Source of the DNA: Flavisolibacter sp.
GTDB lineage: Bacteria; Bacteroidota; Bacteroidia; Chitinophagales; Chitinophagaceae
Length of the DNA: 44,936 bases
Assembly: GCA_028288675.1 (NCBI GenBank)
Contig: JAQBNG010000134.1
Span: 1 to 44,936 of the forward strand
Direction: 5' to 3'
The notes beneath the pieces were generated by a model. It had not been told where the DNA came from. It worked only from the letters and a program-made list of their open reading frames with translations, and made no database searches. A program made the translations under genes and the position numbers. Below are positions 1-7,441 of the stretch, in pieces (position 1 is the stretch's first letter; every line of letters starts with the position of its first letter).

Positions 1-194
1 GCCTTGTCATCCACTACAACTTGCAAGCCGTACTGTAATAAACTGTCAAGGCTGAGTGTTTTGTACTTCGTTGATCCATTCACAGACACTTTTGGCTGGT
101 AGGGAATATAAGGAAACTTGGACACATCCAAAAACGTCTGACTAAACGCAGTATTCATGTTAAGCAACAGAATAAGAGAAACTAACACTTTCAT
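1..194 (-). CDS. Secreted protein, N-terminal fragment (cut by window edge)
   Basis: The minus strand reads MKVLVSLILLLNMNTAFSQ followed by a polar sequence (TFLDVSKFPYIPYQPKVSV...). This is a Lys start, a hydrophobic core and a small-residue cleavage site ending AFSQ, so a Sec signal peptide is likely. The frame is open to the window edge and the rest of the protein lies outside, so no family can be assigned. The start is at 194; an in-frame ATG two codons upstream (200) is the alternative. It is read in the same direction as the recombinase behind it. Confidence 0.6.
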   Translation of the reverse strand, partial: MKVLVSLILLLNMNTAFSQTFLDVSKFPYIPYQPKVSVNGSTKYKTLSLDSLLQYGLQVVVDDK

Positions 195-331
195 ATGCAT
201 ACTGTTTGAAACCAGGTATTGCTGCTAACACTAAAATAGCCGACATCACTCACCTGACCAAATATGTTCAACCATATGCTCTTCAAGCCTTTCGTATTCG
301 CTTTTCCAATTGTCAGTGTCGGCAAGCCATT

Positions 332-1531
332 TTACCATTCGATATTCTCCCGTTTCCACAAATCATCAAGGGGGCTTGGCAGATTTACAAGGTGTTCTTT
401 TCGTACATGCAGGTAACGCTCAGTTGTTTTAATGCTAAAATGACCAAGCAGGTCCTTGATATACCGGATATCAACACCCTTCTCCAGCAAATGAGTGGCA
501 AAGCTGTGCCGCAGGGTATGAAAGCTGACCTGCTTAAGAATTCCCGCCTCCTGCCTGGCCAGTTGAAAAATGCGCTGTGCACTTTTGGAACTATAGGGCT
601 GCCCCGGCAATTGCCCTTCAAAAAGATAGTGTTGCGGGCGGGGGGTGCACTGCTTTATATACATTCGTAAAACATCGAGCAGCACAGGGCTTAACGCTGC
701 CATCCGATCCTTTTTGCCCTTAGCCCTCTCAATAAAAAGTTGCATGCGGCCACTGTCAACGTCAGCAATTTTTAAATGAACCACTTCGCTTACCCTAAGG
801 CCGGCGCTGTAAGCAGTAAACAAAATGGCTTTGTGTTTTCGATTGGCAATGGCGTTAAACAGCCTGCCCAGTTCCGTCTCTCCTAAAATTTTTGGAAGCT
901 TCAAAGGCCTTTTGGGCCGCGGTAGTTCAAAATAGAGCCTGTCCCAACCCAGTACCTGTTCAAAATAAAATTTCAAAGCATTAATGCGGCTATGAATGGT
1001 GGCCTCGCTCAATCCCTCTTTTGCAATGCAGTGGGCTACATAGCCTCTTAGCCGTGCAGGCGTTAAACTGTTTACCGGGTGATGCTTTAGCAGCCGCAGC
1101 AGGGCCAAAAATTCGTTTCGATAGGTTTTAACCGTACTGGGGCTGTATGCCTTAAGGGTGAGCAGCTGTAAAAAAGAGCCAAGGGCAGCCAGGTTGGCCT
1201 CGCAAAGAGTGGTACTTAGTAAAAGTGAAGCTTGGGTTATGCTTACCACCTTTTGTGGGTTAGCGCCCTTGTTGGGGAGCAACACTTTCCTTTGCCTTAA
1301 ATAGTGTTTTAGTGCACTTACCTCAAGGGTAACGTTCAATGCGCCAAATGCTTTTTTGAGGAGGCTGTAATGTTGCCTGCTAAAGGGCAGGTACCAACAG
1401 CGTTGTGTCTGCGTCCATTTTGCACCAGGGAGTTTTTTTATCGCAGTGGTGATTGTTGGGTCTGTAGTAAAAAACAGAGCAATACTTTCCTGGCCGCGGT
1501 GGTACAGGGGACGAAGCGTGACAGTTACCAT
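332..1531 (-). CDS. Tyrosine recombinase / site-specific integrase
   Basis: A 399-residue tyrosine recombinase that would cut and rejoin DNA through a 3'-phosphotyrosine. The catalytic set is complete: R246 in AYSAGLRVSEV, K271 in the RAKGKKDR hairpin, H338 and R341 in FHTLRHSF, H364 in LLGHFSIKTT, and nucleophile Y373 in ERYLHV. A SAM-like core-binding domain lies at about 110-200 (YSPSTVKTYRNEF). In front of it is an extra N-terminal module of about 75 residues with the pattern KWTQTQRCWYLP, which could be an arm-type DNA-binding region; this is inference. The catalytic half resembles XerC/D and integron-type enzymes, but the extra N-terminus and the accessory setting argue against the housekeeping Xer protein. 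About 440 bp upstream of its start lies an array of 21-bp tandem repeats. Confidence 0.93.
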   Translation of the reverse strand: MVTVTLRPLYHRGQESIALFFTTDPTITTAIKKLPGAKWTQTQRCWYLPFSRQHYSLLKKAFGALNVTLEVSALKHYLRQRKVLLPNKGANPQKVVSITQASLLLSTTLCEANLAALGSFLQLLTLKAYSPSTVKTYRNEFLALLRLLKHHPVNSLTPARLRGYVAHCIAKEGLSEATIHSRINALKFYFEQVLGWDRLYFELPRPKRPLKLPKILGETELGRLFNAIANRKHKAILFTAYSAGLRVSEVVHLKIADVDSGRMQLFIERAKGKKDRMAALSPVLLDVLRMYIKQCTPRPQHYLFEGQLPGQPYSSKSAQRIFQLARQEAGILKQVSFHTLRHSFATHLLEKGVDIRYIKDLLGHFSIKTTERYLHVRKEHLVNLPSPLDDLWKRENIEW

Positions 1532-1967
1532 AAGTTCAGTGTTGCATCACATAAATATAATCATTCATATAACCTTAACAGGTGCCTTGCTTATTAATGA
1601 CCGGTTTTACTATTCACCGGATAATTTACTCCCGGGGCTATCGGTGCCGGTTTTTCCACGATAAACCAGCCACGTACCGTTACCCGTTCTTTTGCTTAGC
1701 CTTATTATCCTGTATAGCACATCAATTTTATCCGCAGGAGTTCAAACCAATATCCACCCATTACGATCCTTGTAAATTACATGAACATTATTGGAACAGT
1801 TATCTCTCTTGTAAAATATTTGTAGCCGTTATCCATAAATAACCTCTTTCTAAAGAGGGGTTGAATTTCTCCGGCTTTCTACCTCAGTGCTGGCTGCAAA
1901 CTTCTATTAACCCTCAGGTAAAAATCCTATGTTGCAAAGGAGCAAACAAGCAGCAGGCTTTCAAAAA
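1532..1967. other. Non-coding stretch upstream of recombinase
   Basis: About 435 bases between the recombinase start and the 21-bp repeat array. Short reading frames here have no recognisable composition or start context. There is a short inverted repeat (CCGGT...ACCGG near 1602-1622). I see no RNA gene, and no promoter I would defend. Confidence 0.5.
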
Positions 1968-2240
1968 CAAAACTCTTTTACCCCCTCTCAATATTCTTTT
2001 GTGCTTGCTCAACACTCTTTTGCCCACGCTTTACATTCTTTTACCCCCTCTCAATATTCTTTTGTGCTCAATCAACATTCTTTTGCCCTCGCTTTAAATT
2101 CTTTTATTCTCAATCAACATTCTTTTGTGCCAGCCCAACATTCTTTTTTGGTCGCTTTGCATTCTTTTGCCCCCGCTCAACATTCTTTCGGGCTTGCTTT
2201 ACATTCTTTTGCACTGCAACAACATACTTTCCTTATTCAT
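1968..2240. repeat. 21-bp tandem repeat array, 13 imperfect units
   Basis: Units begin every 21 bases at 1968, 1989, 2010, 2031 and so on to 2220. The conserved core of each is CATTCTTTTG, usually preceded by CAA or TTA and followed by a variable pyrimidine-rich tail such as CTTGCT or CCCGCT. Units seem to alternate between CAACATTC and TTACATTC types. There are no unique spacers between units, so this is not a CRISPR. The period is two helical turns of B-DNA, so the TTTT tracts all face the same side of the helix. Because 21 is a multiple of 3, one frame stays open and would encode heptads like QHSFALA, but nothing else supports translation. Confidence 0.95.
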
Positions 2241-2428
2241 TGTTCTTTCTTTTTACCTCCAGGGTCTTTATTATCGTATAAAAAGAGTTAAAGGCGTTGT
2301 AATAAGGCTCAACTGCGCCTTTTTACTACGCCCTTTGCGAAAAACGAACAGACAGCTTACTATAGAAAAATACGTAACTACCCCGGCAGCTTACGTACAT
2401 CTACTTAATAAGATAGAGGGTAAACTCA

Positions 2429-2459
2429 TTGCATATTTTTATAAATTGATAAATATTTG
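2429..2459 (+). promoter_or_regulatory. Candidate promoter of the fibronectin-III-like gene
   Basis: TTG at 2429-2431, then 20 bases, then AATATTTG at 2452-2459, close to the Bacteroidota pattern (-33 TTG, -7 TAnnTTTG; one mismatch). It would start a transcript near 2466 with a leader of about 70 bases containing a small TCCGG/CCGGA hairpin. Confidence 0.4.
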
Positions 2460-2534
2460 CAATACAACGCTTAGCCTTTTTCAGCTCCGGCGCAGTGCAC
2501 CGGAAATTATTTAAAACTTAAAACCAATTTTTTT

Positions 2535-3161
2535 ATGGGTAAACCAATCCGTCTTCTCAACAGCTTTGACCTGCTCACCGATGCCAGGCTCCTTGAGCGG
2601 GCCAATTCCATTCATCAGAACATTTCAGGGGCCACTTCTGTTTTTCCTACCCCTTTGCCAACTATGGCCAGCCTGCTTACAGCCGTAGAGGAGTTTCAGT
2701 CAACGGTGAACAACGCAGCCTCCGGCGATAAAAACAAGGCGGCCGTGAGGGATGCCGAAAAAGAAAAACTGGTTGACCTGCTTCACCTGGTGAGCTATTA
2801 TGTACTGTTTACTGCCGCCGGCGATAAACTGGTAGTGCAGCTTTCTGGTTTTACGCAGGCAAAGCCACCCACTCCCCAGCCCGAAATACCGAAGCCGGGA
2901 GAAGTGCAATTGACATTAGGTGACCAAAGCGGTGTTATGTACGCCTCCTTAAAAAAGGTACGGGGCGCTGTTGCATATATGCACCAGTTTAGCACCGACC
3001 CAACACTGCAGATTGATAATTGGGTGAACCATACCTGCACAACTACCAAGTGCACTTTTAATGGCCTTACGCCGGGTACTACCTACTATGTTAGGGTAGG
3101 CGCCATTGGCCATAAAGACCAGCTTAAGTTCTCTGATGTTACCAGCCGCATAGCCGCCTGA
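2535..3161 (+). CDS. Fibronectin type III-like protein
   Basis: 208 residues starting at ATG 2535 after an A/T-rich leader, with no signal peptide, so probably cytoplasmic or released by a non-Sec route. Residues about 1-115 look helical (LLTDARLLERANSIHQN; KEKLVDLLHLVSYYVLF). A proline-rich linker (QAKPPTPQPEIPKPGE) leads to a fibronectin type III-like fold at about 120-208, with the typical ending FNGLTPGTTYYVRVGAIG. Such modules mediate binding rather than catalysis; the ligand is unknown. The gene has its own candidate promoter and a strong terminator, so it is probably monocistronic. It sits between the repeat array and rnpB and may be cargo of the same accessory region. Confidence 0.85.
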   Translation: MGKPIRLLNSFDLLTDARLLERANSIHQNISGATSVFPTPLPTMASLLTAVEEFQSTVNNAASGDKNKAAVRDAEKEKLVDLLHLVSYYVLFTAAGDKLVVQLSGFTQAKPPTPQPEIPKPGEVQLTLGDQSGVMYASLKKVRGAVAYMHQFSTDPTLQIDNWVNHTCTTTKCTFNGLTPGTTYYVRVGAIGHKDQLKFSDVTSRIAA

Positions 3162-3186
3162 CAGTACATACTAAGCGTTGTATAAG

Positions 3187-3216
3187 AAGCCACCCCTTGG
3201 GGTGGCTTTATTTATT
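3187..3216 (+). terminator. Rho-independent terminator after the fibronectin-III-like gene
   Basis: Perfect 10-bp stem AAGCCACCCC / GGGGTGGCTT (3187-3196 and 3199-3208) with a two-base TT spacer, so the inner pairs must open to form a loop, then TTATTTATTT. It lies 26 bases after the stop codon. Confidence 0.9.
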
Positions 3217-3477
3217 TCCGGCGGCTGCTGATTTTTTGAAAGGGAAAGCGGCAGAACGGAGATGCCTTTCTTTAGGGGTAAAAAATAAGGGTAGAAAAGG
3301 CGATAGTTGAATAGCGATAAGAACCTTGAAGAGGGCGACGCAACAAAAGAGTTATAGTACCTCCTAAGCCGGGTACATAATAAACATTGTTTTAAAGTAA
3401 TAATAGTAACAGAAAAGTTTTTTCAACTTAAGTCTCCCGCCCCAGGCAGTGGACAGGAGATCTGGCATTACAAGCGG
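3217..3477. other. Non-coding DNA between terminator and rnpB
   Basis: About 260 bases with no reading frame I would call. The last part is upstream DNA of the RNase P RNA promoter. Confidence 0.4.
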
Positions 3478-3485
3478 TATATTTG
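3478..3485 (+). promoter_or_regulatory. -7 element of rnpB promoter
   Basis: TATATTTG matches TAnnTTTG exactly. It ends about five bases before the predicted 5' end of the RNase P RNA, the spacing expected for a Bacteroidota primary-sigma start. I do not see a convincing -33 TTG. Confidence 0.55.
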
Positions 3486-3594
3486 CCGCACTGCAAGCTG
3501 CGCTATCGTGTGGTGTTTTTTACATCATAAGGAAAGTCCGGACAGCACAGAGCAACGCATCCCGCTAACTGCGGGACTGTTTGTTACCAATGTA

Positions 3595-3635
3595 ATCCGA
3601 TGTTATCCTGAGCTTGTCGAAGGATGTTGAAGGAT
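3595..3635 (+). repeat. Dispersed palindromic repeat inside rnpB, copy 1 (P9 position)
   Basis: Core CCTGAGCTTGTCGAAGG within nested arms ATCC...GGAT and ATCCT...AGGAT. It sits at the tip of the helix GTTACCA (3583-3589) / TGGTAAC (3639-3645), which occupies the P9 position after the P8 hairpin. The core resembles a palindrome dispersed in many bacterial genomes; read on the other strand it gives the familiar peptide SFDKLRIT. Confidence 0.85.
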
Positions 3636-3880
3636 CACTGGTAACAAGCACGAGACAGTGCCACAGAAAATTACTGCCCACTTGTTGGCAACAACAAAGG
3701 TAAAGTTGAAAACGTGGGGTAAGAGCCCACGGCTGTTGAATGGTAACATCAACTTCGGGTAAACCTTGCGTGCTGAAATGCCAAATATACCAATGCCTGA
3801 GGGCTGCTCGCCTGAGTTGGGTGGGTAGGCAGATAGAGGTAAGCAGCAATGCTTATCCCAGATAAATGATAGCGGTTGTT

Positions 3881-3941
3881 GTCCGATGTCATCCGATGTT
3901 ATCCTGAGCTTATCGAAGGATGTCGAAGGATGTTGAAGGAC
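3881..3941 (+). repeat. Dispersed palindromic repeat inside rnpB, copy 2 (P19 position)
   Basis: Second copy, core CCTGAGCTTATCGAAGG, one base different from copy 1. It has nested arms GTCC/GGAC (3881-3884 and 3938-3941), ATCC/GGAT and ATCCT/AGGAT, so the whole insert can fold as one extended hairpin. It lies between CR IV and CR V, where many bacterial RNase P RNAs carry the optional helix P19. It contains extra partial units (GTCGAAGGATG, GTTGAAGGA), suggesting internal duplication. Confidence 0.85.
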
Positions 3942-4127
3942 GGCATTACACAGAATCCGGCTTACAGGCTTGCAGTTTTTATTTATGTTTAGCAGGGAAA
4001 CCGGACTGTCTTGTAATTTTCTTAACCATGCTTCTCTAATGTGATACACGGTTTGTGAACAAGAACCTTAGCGTATGCTATTTTTCTTCGCCTTTGGATT
4101 ATATTGAGGGCTAAACCAAAACAAATT

Positions 4128-4373
4128 ATGCCACAGGTATGCGTTCTTGAATTTGATAAGAAAGATAGACTCTTTAAAGTGCTTTCATCACGTGTGCATC
4201 TATCATCGGTGCCTACCGCCGGAGATAAATTTACAATGAAAATAAAAGATGTGGGCTACATCTTTGATGTGTACGATGTTCATTATGCGCATAACAAGCA
4301 AATTGATGTAAACGTAGTTCGCATAAGCAATATTGAATCTTATCACTCCTGTGGATTCCACGACATTAGGTAG
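4128..4373 (+). CDS. Small protein of unknown function
   Basis: 81 residues (MPQVCVLEFDKKDRLFKVL... ending ...YHSCGFHDIR). The ATG at 4128 is preferred over an in-frame TTG at 4104 because it follows an A-rich leader (AAACCAAAACAAATT) typical of this genome. The sequence alternates charged and hydrophobic residues as in a small beta-rich fold, with no signal peptide and no membrane segment. I do not recognise a family. It stands alone between rnpB and a gene on the other strand. Confidence 0.6.
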   Translation: MPQVCVLEFDKKDRLFKVLSSRVHLSSVPTAGDKFTMKIKDVGYIFDVYDVHYAHNKQIDVNVVRISNIESYHSCGFHDIR

Positions 4374-4422
4374 ATAATGTCTCTGGCTTACTGCTGCTCC
4401 CTTCATTATAGAAAACCCGGAT

Positions 4423-4611
4423 TTACGGCTTCTTCTCCTCTTTACTTACGCTTCGTTTGTATCTTAAAAGAGCCTTAAACCACACTTCTTTTAATTTCGC
4501 CAAATGAGGATAAAGAATACGCCTGTCATTGTGATTTAGCTTGCCGTATTTTATGAGAAACTCTACATACTCCATGTACTTTTTCTCCGCCTCTTCTCTC
4601 TCATTTTCCAT
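4423..4611 (-). CDS. Small charged helical protein of unknown function
   Basis: 62 residues from ATG 4611 (MENEREEAEKKYMEYVEF... ending ...RSVSKEEKKP); a TTG 18 bases further upstream could add six residues. It is rich in Glu and Lys and looks helical throughout, with no membrane segment. Its composition is protein-like rather than random. It converges with the small gene ending at 4373. No family recognised and no catalytic motif visible. A spurious reading frame is possible. Confidence 0.45.
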   Translation of the reverse strand: MENEREEAEKKYMEYVEFLIKYGKLNHNDRRILYPHLAKLKEVWFKALLRYKRSVSKEEKKP

Positions 4612-4903
4612 TATACCTAAGATAAGCAATTGCTTATATAGCGGGATGAATTAAAATTAATTAAAGTATGTTTAAAGATGTGCTATAAAAACGCTACGCC
4701 TATATTTTATAGCCTTTACGGATATATGGGTAAAGGGCAACGCCCTGCATTTAAACGTTATGAAACCAAATATAACCTGGCCAAAATGTCCCTGGTTTGT
4801 GCAAGGCTACGGCTTTAGCCATACAGCGGTTTTATTTTAAATGACCAATGTTGAGTTTGGACGGGTTGAACATTATTCAACGTGCAGCATATACCGGTAA
4901 ACA

Positions 4904-5812
4904 TTATTGCAGCAGCAGGTGCCCTAAATATCCTCCTAATTCCATCAGCCATGCAATGCCTACATGAACCATAAACCCGCCGGTTATTGATCTAGTGTGA
5001 TAGGCTACCACACCTAAAATCATTCCGCCAAAGTAAGAGGAGATACATTCGCCCATGGGCTTTCCAAAATGAATGGTGCAATAAAATATCGCCATCGGCA
5101 GTATCGAATCCCTGCCCGCCCATTTTGCAAAAGCAAGTACTAAAAAGCCACGGAAGAATAGTTCAATGGAAAAGAAATCCAGCCCGTACGAAAGTTCGTA
5201 AAGCAACTTATACCAGCCTTTTTCGGGCTGCAATAAGTATTCAACATTTTGCATGCGCGGGTACATGCTTAAAAAATCTTTTTGTGTTGATGCGGCTGCG
5301 ATCAATGGTATCATAATAAGCAGCATAACCACATACGGCCTTGCCGAAAAGCCTTTTAAAGTGGCACCATAAAAAGGGGCGCCTCTATCAAAAAAGCGAT
5401 GGACAAAGTAAAGCATGGCCGTTATCACAATTACTTTAAATGGCCAGTACACAACTGCGTTCCAGTATTCATTCTTAAAAAAATCAATGGAAAAATCAAA
5501 GTCAACTTCCGCTACCATCTTCCAAGCAAATATGGCCGGTGCAACAAGCAGCAATGCAACAAATTTTTTATGTTGGAATATAGTTGAGCGGGCAACTATT
5601 TTTTGTAACAAATAACAAAAAGAAAAAGCCACCAGGAACACAATATACCAACCGGCATATTGCAAGGGCTCATTAAGCCGGTAGATAAATTTGTTGAGGC
5701 CAAAATAATAATTTGTAAAAACGGCAAGGGCGGTAAACAGTGTTGCAAATAAGAAAATGTACTTATTGCCTGTAATAAAATAATCCTTCACCTGGCTTAC
5801 TATCTTCTTCAT
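4904..5812 (-). CDS. CPBP-family (CAAX protease-like) intramembrane protease
   Basis: 302 residues with about eight hydrophobic segments, so an inner-membrane protein. The C-terminal half carries the family motifs: SIELFFRG (ExxxR, with Ile-Glu instead of the usual Glu-Glu), then FYCTIHF (FxxxH), then YHTRSITGGFMVHVGIAW with the last His. Members are related to CAAX prenyl proteases and bacteriocin-immunity proteins and are thought to cut membrane-embedded substrates, but the substrate here is unknown. Loss of one Glu of the EE pair may affect activity. Start is at ATG 5812 (MKKIVSQVKDYF). An SD-like AGGAGGTC or similar is not obvious in the usual position. It stands as a single gene. Confidence 0.8.
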   Translation of the reverse strand: MKKIVSQVKDYFITGNKYIFLFATLFTALAVFTNYYFGLNKFIYRLNEPLQYAGWYIVFLVAFSFCYLLQKIVARSTIFQHKKFVALLLVAPAIFAWKMVAEVDFDFSIDFFKNEYWNAVVYWPFKVIVITAMLYFVHRFFDRGAPFYGATLKGFSARPYVVMLLIMIPLIAAASTQKDFLSMYPRMQNVEYLLQPEKGWYKLLYELSYGLDFFSIELFFRGFLVLAFAKWAGRDSILPMAIFYCTIHFGKPMGECISSYFGGMILGVVAYHTRSITGGFMVHVGIAWLMELGGYLGHLLLQ

Positions 5813-5965
5813 TCAGGAGGTCTTATGCAGCCTGCAATATATGACCATTGCATTTTACCGGTTGCTTTCTACCTGCCTTACTTAAAACAGGGGTGGCCAT
5901 TCTTAAATGCTGCGGTCTTTATTTTGTAGTGTGTTCAAATGTATGATGGTGCTATGCAAGCTTGC

Positions 5966-6138
5966 AACGGGACGTTCGCTCTGTAAGAGCGCCCCGTTTA
6001 TAGAAAAGACAAAACACCTAAAAGGTTTCCTTAGCTCCACAGGAGCTTCCCCTTCAACACAACCAGAACAGGAGGCTCCAATGGAGCCCTTCCTTTAAGT
6101 AGCCCTATTTCTATAAACAGGAAGCTCCTGCCGGAGCT
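5966..6138. repeat. Cluster of four short palindromes with flanking inverted repeat
   Basis: Four hairpins in 173 bases. First, AACGGG...CGCTCT-GTA-AGAGCG...CCCGTT (5966-5998). Second, AGCTCC-ACA-GGAGCT (6033-6047). Third, GGCTCC-AAT-GGAGCC (6074-6088). Fourth, AGCTCC-TGCC-GGAGCT (6123-6138). In addition GTTTATAGAAA (5996-6006) and TTTCTATAAAC (6108-6118) are perfect 11-bp inverted copies enclosing hairpins two and three. This is REP/BIME-like architecture. Reading frames over it are not convincing genes. Confidence 0.8.
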
Positions 6139-6239
6139 GACAATGAGTTACCAGGTTAAAAGTCATCATACAATTGAATACAATCATTTATTTTAAGAAT
6201 AAAGAAACTTAATTCAATTTTATAGTCAACTACAAGCCA

Positions 6240-7376
6240 ATGAGGAAGGTTCTTCTCCAGGTATTTATTTGCAGTTTTATTTATTCCTGCTCCACTCAAA
6301 AGGCGGCAATCAATAAACCCATTACCGGTTTAAAATTTATCGGCGAGTACTCCCTGCCATACCGGACGGTATTTAATGGAACAACAGTCGGCGGTTTATC
6401 AAGCATTGACTATGCACCTGCCGAAGATCTTTATTATCTTATTTGCGATGACCGTTCCGACATGATACCAGCCCGTTTTTACACCGCGAGAATTTACCTT
6501 ACCGGGAAAGGTATAGACAGTGTCGGCTTTATAAATTCGGTTACATTACTCCAAAAGAATGCTGCCGTTTATCCCAATAAAAAGCAAGACCTCTATAAAG
6601 TGCCAGACCCGGAAGGCCTGCGTTTAAATCGCAGCAACGGCACATTGGTTTGGACGAGCGAAGGAGAACGTACTGTTAGACAAGAAGGATCTGTGATAGT
6701 TGATCCTGCTATAAATATCGCCGGTACCGATGGCCGCTTGCTTGATACATTTCCATTGCCGCCCAATATGCGTATTAGAAAGACGGAAAGCGGCCCGCGG
6801 CAAAACGGTGTGTTTGAAGGATTGGCTTTTGCCGATGATTATAAAACGCTTTATGTAAGTGTGGAAGAACCAATTTATGAAGATGGCCCCCGTGCCGGCC
6901 TTGGAGATTCTACGGGTTGGATACGGATCATTAAATACGATGTTGCTACAAAAAAACAGGTTGCGCAATACGCTTACCAAATAGATCCCGTAGTGCAGGA
7001 ACCCATTTCCGCATCAGCCTTTAAAATTAATGGTGTGCCCGATATTTTAGCCATCAACAACCACCAGCTTCTTGTTACCGAACGTTCTTTCTCAACCGGC
7101 CGGTTAGGTTGTAATGTAAGAATTTACCTGGCTGATTTGGAGGGAGCAGAAAACATTGCAGACATAACTTCTTTACAAAAGAGACCACCACTAAAGCCTT
7201 TGCAGAAAAAACTATTGCTGAACATGGATGGACTTGGGCGGTTGATTGATAATATTGAAGGTGCTACGTTTGGACCAACTTTATCCAATGGTAAAAGAAC
7301 TTTGATTTTTGTAGCGGATGATAATTTTTCTCCGGGCCAAAAGAACCAGTTTTTATTATTTGAAATTCAGAATTAA
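6240..7376 (+). CDS. Phytase-like (esterase-like) lipoprotein
   Basis: 378 residues. The N-terminus MRKVLLQVFICSFIYSCSTQ is a lipoprotein signal with the lipidated Cys about residue 17, so the protein is membrane-anchored and exported. The body matches the 'esterase-like activity of phytase' family: FIGEYSLPY near the start, GGLSSIDYAP, DPEGLRL, VFEGLAFADDYKTLYVSVEEP, and an ending with NIEGATFGP and LIFVADDNFS. These are beta-propeller blades with acidic residues that could hold calcium. Enzyme activity is poorly known for the family, so phosphatase or esterase is only suggested. Single gene; the start is ATG 6240 directly after an AT-rich leader. Confidence 0.85.
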   Translation: MRKVLLQVFICSFIYSCSTQKAAINKPITGLKFIGEYSLPYRTVFNGTTVGGLSSIDYAPAEDLYYLICDDRSDMIPARFYTARIYLTGKGIDSVGFINSVTLLQKNAAVYPNKKQDLYKVPDPEGLRLNRSNGTLVWTSEGERTVRQEGSVIVDPAINIAGTDGRLLDTFPLPPNMRIRKTESGPRQNGVFEGLAFADDYKTLYVSVEEPIYEDGPRAGLGDSTGWIRIIKYDVATKKQVAQYAYQIDPVVQEPISASAFKINGVPDILAINNHQLLVTERSFSTGRLGCNVRIYLADLEGAENIADITSLQKRPPLKPLQKKLLLNMDGLGRLIDNIEGATFGPTLSNGKRTLIFVADDNFSPGQKNQFLLFEIQN

Positions 7377-7415
7377 AGGACATAATATTTTAACCTCCGT
7401 TAACCCATTACCGGC

Positions 7416-7423
7416 TTAATTTG
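7416..7423 (+). promoter_or_regulatory. Candidate -7 element for small secreted protein
   Basis: TTAATTTG (seven of eight matches to TAnnTTTG) lies 18 bases before the ATG of the next gene and downstream of the preceding stop, suggesting independent transcription with a short leader. Confidence 0.35.
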
Positions 7424-7441
7424 CTCTTAAAATAAACAAAT

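Larger units (their letters stand above)
3489..3976 (+). ncRNA. rnpB: RNase P RNA (class A-like)
   Basis: Catalytic RNA of ribonuclease P, which trims the 5' leader of tRNA precursors. Recognised from conserved blocks in order: AAGGAAAGTCCGGAC (CR I, about 3529), GTGCCACAGAAA (about 3659), GTGGGGTAAGAGCCCAC (CR II/III, about 3714), AGATAAATGATAGC (CR IV, about 3860) and ACAGAATCCGGCTTACA (CR V, about 3949). The ends pair: CTGCAAGC at 3491-3498 with GCTTGCAG at 3968-3975. A P3-like hairpin (GTGGTGT/ACATCAT) and a P8-like hairpin (CCCGC/GCGGG, 3561-3575) are visible. At about 488 nt it is longer than the usual 350-400 nt. Much of the excess is two palindromic repeat insertions in peripheral helices. 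Ends are inferred from pairing and are accurate to a few bases. Confidence 0.93.

Noticed and set aside
1968-2240. Possible CRISPR array
   Set aside because: Repeats are directly adjacent with no unique spacers, and no cas genes are present.
1929-2291. Open frame through the 21-bp array giving QHSFALA-like heptads
   Set aside because: The period of 21 keeps a frame open by default; there is no supporting start context or non-repeat conserved part, and the repeat looks like a DNA feature.
3187-3976. Integration scar of an element at rnpB
   Set aside because: The recombinase and array end well before rnpB, and I found no direct repeat of the rnpB 3' end elsewhere in the window, so attachment sites cannot be supported.
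3565-4049. Minus-strand frames with SFDKLRIT-type peptides
   Set aside because: They are antisense to the RNase P RNA gene and are produced by the palindromic repeat insertions.
5907-6098. 63-codon plus-strand frame
   Set aside because: It runs across the palindrome cluster and has no protein-like composition.
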